Assembly: GCA_023445445.1 (NCBI GenBank)
Contig: JAEXLD010000116.1
Location: 25,204-89,203 of the forward strand
Origin: Bacillota bacterium
GTDB taxonomy: Bacteria > Bacillota > Clostridia > Clostridiales > Clostridiaceae
Length of the DNA: 64,000 nt
Reading direction: 5' to 3'
The translations under genes and the position numbers were made by a program. This document shows positions 61,811 to 64,000 of the stretch, piece by piece (position 1 is the first letter of the stretch; every line of letters begins with the position of its first letter). The notes under the pieces were generated by a model. The model was not told the origin of the DNA and ran no database searches. It saw nothing but the letters and a program-made list of their open reading frames with translations.

Positions 61811-64000
61811 TTATGCTTTTTGCACAGCAAAGCAATCATTAATCATAGTATCAAAAACTTTTAATCTTCGTATTAAATTTTTTAGTTGCTCTTGATAGCT
61901 TTTTAAAGCACTTCCTTTATACTTAAATTGTATACTTTGATCAATTAGTTCTATTTCTTTTATCATTTTATTTATCCTCATAGATATTAAATTTTGAGAT
62001 TTAATAATAGAGTCTAATTCCATAGAATCATAAACAGCCTTCTCAATAACATTATTAAAATAAGCTTTCATATTATAAGTATTAGACTTAAAATTCTTAA
62101 TAAATGTAATGGCATTATTAAACTTGTTTGAAAATGGAATAATATTCCTGCGAGCATTTCTAATAGCATCTGCAACTTCACTAGGAAATATCTGAGAAAA
62201 ACTTCCATGATTTTCTTTCTTTTGTATTACTTCATCCTCATTATATCTATAATTATACTTTACTTCATAATGAGTCGATGTTAAAGATTTGTCTAAGTCT
62301 TTTTGAAGATTTCTTATGCAATTATTAAACTTCTCAAGCAAACCGCATATTATTTGAAATTCATTACATGTACTCACAATAATACTATTAAAATCTGAAA
62401 CAACACTTTTAGAAAGATTACTAGCTGCAGATTCTACTTGCATATCATATGCTTGAATAACATCCTTTACATCATCAAATATATTATTTTCTTTTAAATA
62501 TGCTTCATAAACTTCAGAAATATTCCTAGTAGAATAGCTTCCTCCGGTATTGCTACCCATAATATTTCTACTTAACCAATTATCCATATCACTAAAATTA
62601 TTTCCTAGCCCTTCTGCGGCTTTAGCTATACTCAATATCTGTTTTTCTAATTCTATAATATTTTTTTCTTGAACTTCTAATACTTCTGAAATAGAATTAA
62701 CTATTGCATCATTTTTACCTGAACGTAACCCTGTTCCTTTAAAGGCTTGTTCTGCTTTATTTAAAAATTTATTAGTTACATTAACAAATGCTTTCCCTAC
62801 TTCAGATATAGCATTATATCTATATACTTCATTAGTTTTTGTGTGTGACGAATAATAAGGATAGTCTATTGTTGCTGTAGTTTGATATAATAACCGTTCA
62901 GCATAAATCTTCAAATTTTTAATATTTTTAATTACTTCATCTTCATTAAACTTTTTCCCATTAAGATACCAAGTTCTTCCTCCACTTGTACCCCATATAT
63001 CTAATTTTCTAGTAATACTATAGGTTTTAAAGGAAGATAATTGTTTTAGTGTGCTTCTATTATTTCTATTAATCAATTCTCCGTGAGAGTCATTTATAGA
63101 TGAAATTACTTTAGTTAGACTAGCATCATTTAAACCTTCAACAATACTTTTACAAAGAATATCTTCTCTTTTGTTTATATTTTGCTTTAATGAATCATTC
63201 TTACTTTTACATAATCTAATGGCACTTCGTATCCAATTAATATCATTACCAACCATTTTATTTTCCAAATTATTTTTTAAATAATAAAATGCTGAAGGAT
63301 CTATTTCAACTGCTATTCCATTTCCACTACTTGCTCCACTTTTATTAAAGTAATTACTAACAACTAACTCCTTAGAAGATAAAGATAAATCCATTATATT
63401 ATCTCCATCAAAATCAACAGATAAATCCTTATCTTCAATAAAACCATATTTTTCATTTAATAAAACTTTAGAAATAAATTCTTGTTCTTCTTCATTAGTG
63501 AAAAATTTCATATCATGAGGTTTACCATTGTTAATAATAAACTTTTCTCCTATATAAAATCCATCTGCTACATCAGATGCAATATTCAACGGATCTTTAC
63601 TACTTACAAATCTTATAACTTTACCATCATAATCTTCAAGTTCCTTTCTTATTGAATGTGCATTCAAAGTTAACTCGGCTGTTGGTAATACATAAAGAGG
63701 TGCTCCATTATATGTTACTACAGAAGGAATATCATGATAAATTCCTGTATAGACTGATAAGGCTCCACCTAATGAATGTCCTGTAACTTGAGTAATATTA
63801 TATCCATCTTCTTTAATTTCATTAATGAATTTATTAGCCTTTATCATATATATAGATTCTTTATGAATTCCTAAAATTAATAATCCTGCTGCATCTGTAA
63901 TTACATCTTTACTTCCTTCTATTAGACCTGGAGAAAAATTTGTACCAGCAAATCCAACAATTGTTTCTCCTGTATTGGTATCTAAAAAGGCACATCCACT
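61811..64000 (-). CDS. Lipase-domain protein with helical WXG-like tail, N-terminus beyond window
   Basis: Open frame to base 64000; 729 residues visible and the start is missing. The first ~200 residues are an alpha/beta-hydrolase lipase of the Mbeg1-like kind: TGETIVGFAGTNFSPG, nucleophile Ser76 in VTGHSLGGALSVY, candidate acid Asp136 (SSKDPLNIAS), and candidate His162 (GKPHDMKFF). The remaining ~500 residues are mostly polar helices, ending with FKYKGSALKSYQEQLKNLIRRL, where YKG stands at a WXG-like turn. No membrane helix and no visible export signal. The enzyme-first, helix-last order recalls reversed-domain type VII secretion lipases. No partner genes are in view; they may lie beyond the edge. 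Confidence 0.7.
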   Translation of the reverse strand, partial: SGCAFLDTNTGETIVGFAGTNFSPGLIEGSKDVITDAAGLLILGIHKESIYMIKANKFINEIKEDGYNITQVTGHSLGGALSVYTGIYHDIPSVVTYNGAPLYVLPTAELTLNAHSIRKELEDYDGKVIRFVSSKDPLNIASDVADGFYIGEKFIINNGKPHDMKFFTNEEEQEFISKVLLNEKYGFIEDKDLSVDFDGDNIMDLSLSSKELVVSNYFNKSGASSGNGIAVEIDPSAFYYLKNNLENKMVGNDINWIRSAIRLCKSKNDSLKQNINKREDILCKSIVEGLNDASLTKVISSINDSHGELINRNNRSTLKQLSSFKTYSITRKLDIWGTSGGRTWYLNGKKFNEDEVIKNIKNLKIYAERLLYQTTATIDYPYYSSHTKTNEVYRYNAISEVGKAFVNVTNKFLNKAEQAFKGTGLRSGKNDAIVNSISEVLEVQEKNIIELEKQILSIAKAAEGLGNNFSDMDNWLSRNIMGSNTGGSYSTRNISEVYEAYLKENNIFDDVKDVIQAYDMQVESAASNLSKSVVSDFNSIIVSTCNEFQIICGLLEKFNNCIRNLQKDLDKSLTSTHYEVKYNYRYNEDEVIQKKENHGSFSQIFPSEVADAIRNARRNIIPFSNKFNNAITFIKNFKSNTYNMKAYFNNVIEKAVYDSMELDSIIKSQNLISMRINKMIKEIELIDQSIQFKYKGSALKSYQEQLKNLIRRLKVFDTMINDCFAVQKA

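Noticed and set aside
1..64000. CRISPR arrays, prophage or insertion sequences
   Set aside because: No regularly spaced direct repeats, no integrase, transposase or phage structural genes were seen; only short non-coding inverted repeats.

Overview
The window is about 64 kb of AT-rich chromosome from an endospore-forming, low-GC Gram-positive. It most resembles Clostridium sensu stricto. The grounds are strong A/T codon bias, AGGAGG-type ribosome binding sites, an alpha/beta small acid-soluble spore protein, long-form HPF beside a large raiA-type RNA, a GlcT/PtsG glucose PTS with a RAT antiterminator site, and YtrA-type GntR regulation. It reads as ordinary chromosome with a few accessory patches. 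I see no prophage, transposase, CRISPR array or rRNA operon.

Layout. 1-3 kb: cell shape and maintenance genes on the minus strand (mreB cut by the window edge, radC, maf, a SPOR protein). 3-9 kb: pepD, pyk, an exported nuclease and a ribosomal S1-type protein. 9-14 kb: a four-gene ABC transporter plus two-component operon. 14-19.5 kb: yaaA, a CBS protein, a DEDDh exonuclease, a membrane MutS-like ATPase and a zinc-binding lipoprotein behind a Fur-family-like palindrome. 19.6-23.4 kb: a YhaN/YhaO (Rad50/Mre11-like) pair. 23.7-28.8 kb: two small exported or membrane proteins, a GntR-ABC-lipoprotein operon with its operator, a spore protein gene and a hemolysin III family protein. 28.8-35.2 kb: ptsG-glcT and a giant propeller sensor kinase. 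35.2-37.8 kb: two identical tRNA-Trp genes on either side of a KimA-like potassium permease. 37.8-40.5 kb: a degenerate ZnuA-like protein, then tsaE-tsaB-rimI. 40.6-49.2 kb: an unusual EF-Tu-domain-2/SseB-like protein, MATE/MarR, ribU under an FMN riboswitch, tex, and an M28 peptidase. 49.3-61.6 kb: an Fe-S flavoenzyme, prfB with its programmed frameshift, secA, hpf, the raiA-type RNA, comF genes, recD2 and nagA. 61.8 kb to the end: the C-terminal 729 residues of a lipase with a helical tail.

How the genes work together. Several blocks are textbook housekeeping: secA-prfB, hpf, tsaEB-rimI for tRNA t6A, pyk, and ptsG for glucose uptake. Regulation is readable at several loci: FMN riboswitch plus terminator for ribU, RAT plus terminator for glcT-ptsG, palindromic operators for GntR, MarR and the zinc-binding protein, and a +1 frameshift in prfB.

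The points most worth following are these. The lipase at the right edge has its enzyme domain before a WXG-like helical tail, the reverse of the usual type VII toxin order. The ZnuA-like protein has lost its metal ligands. The ComFA-like protein has lost its Walker A motif. The YhaN homologue has a transmembrane hairpin where Rad50 has its zinc hook. Three families of transposase-free inverted repeats lie in the intergenic gaps.

All functional names rest on reading motifs by eye. No database search was run.
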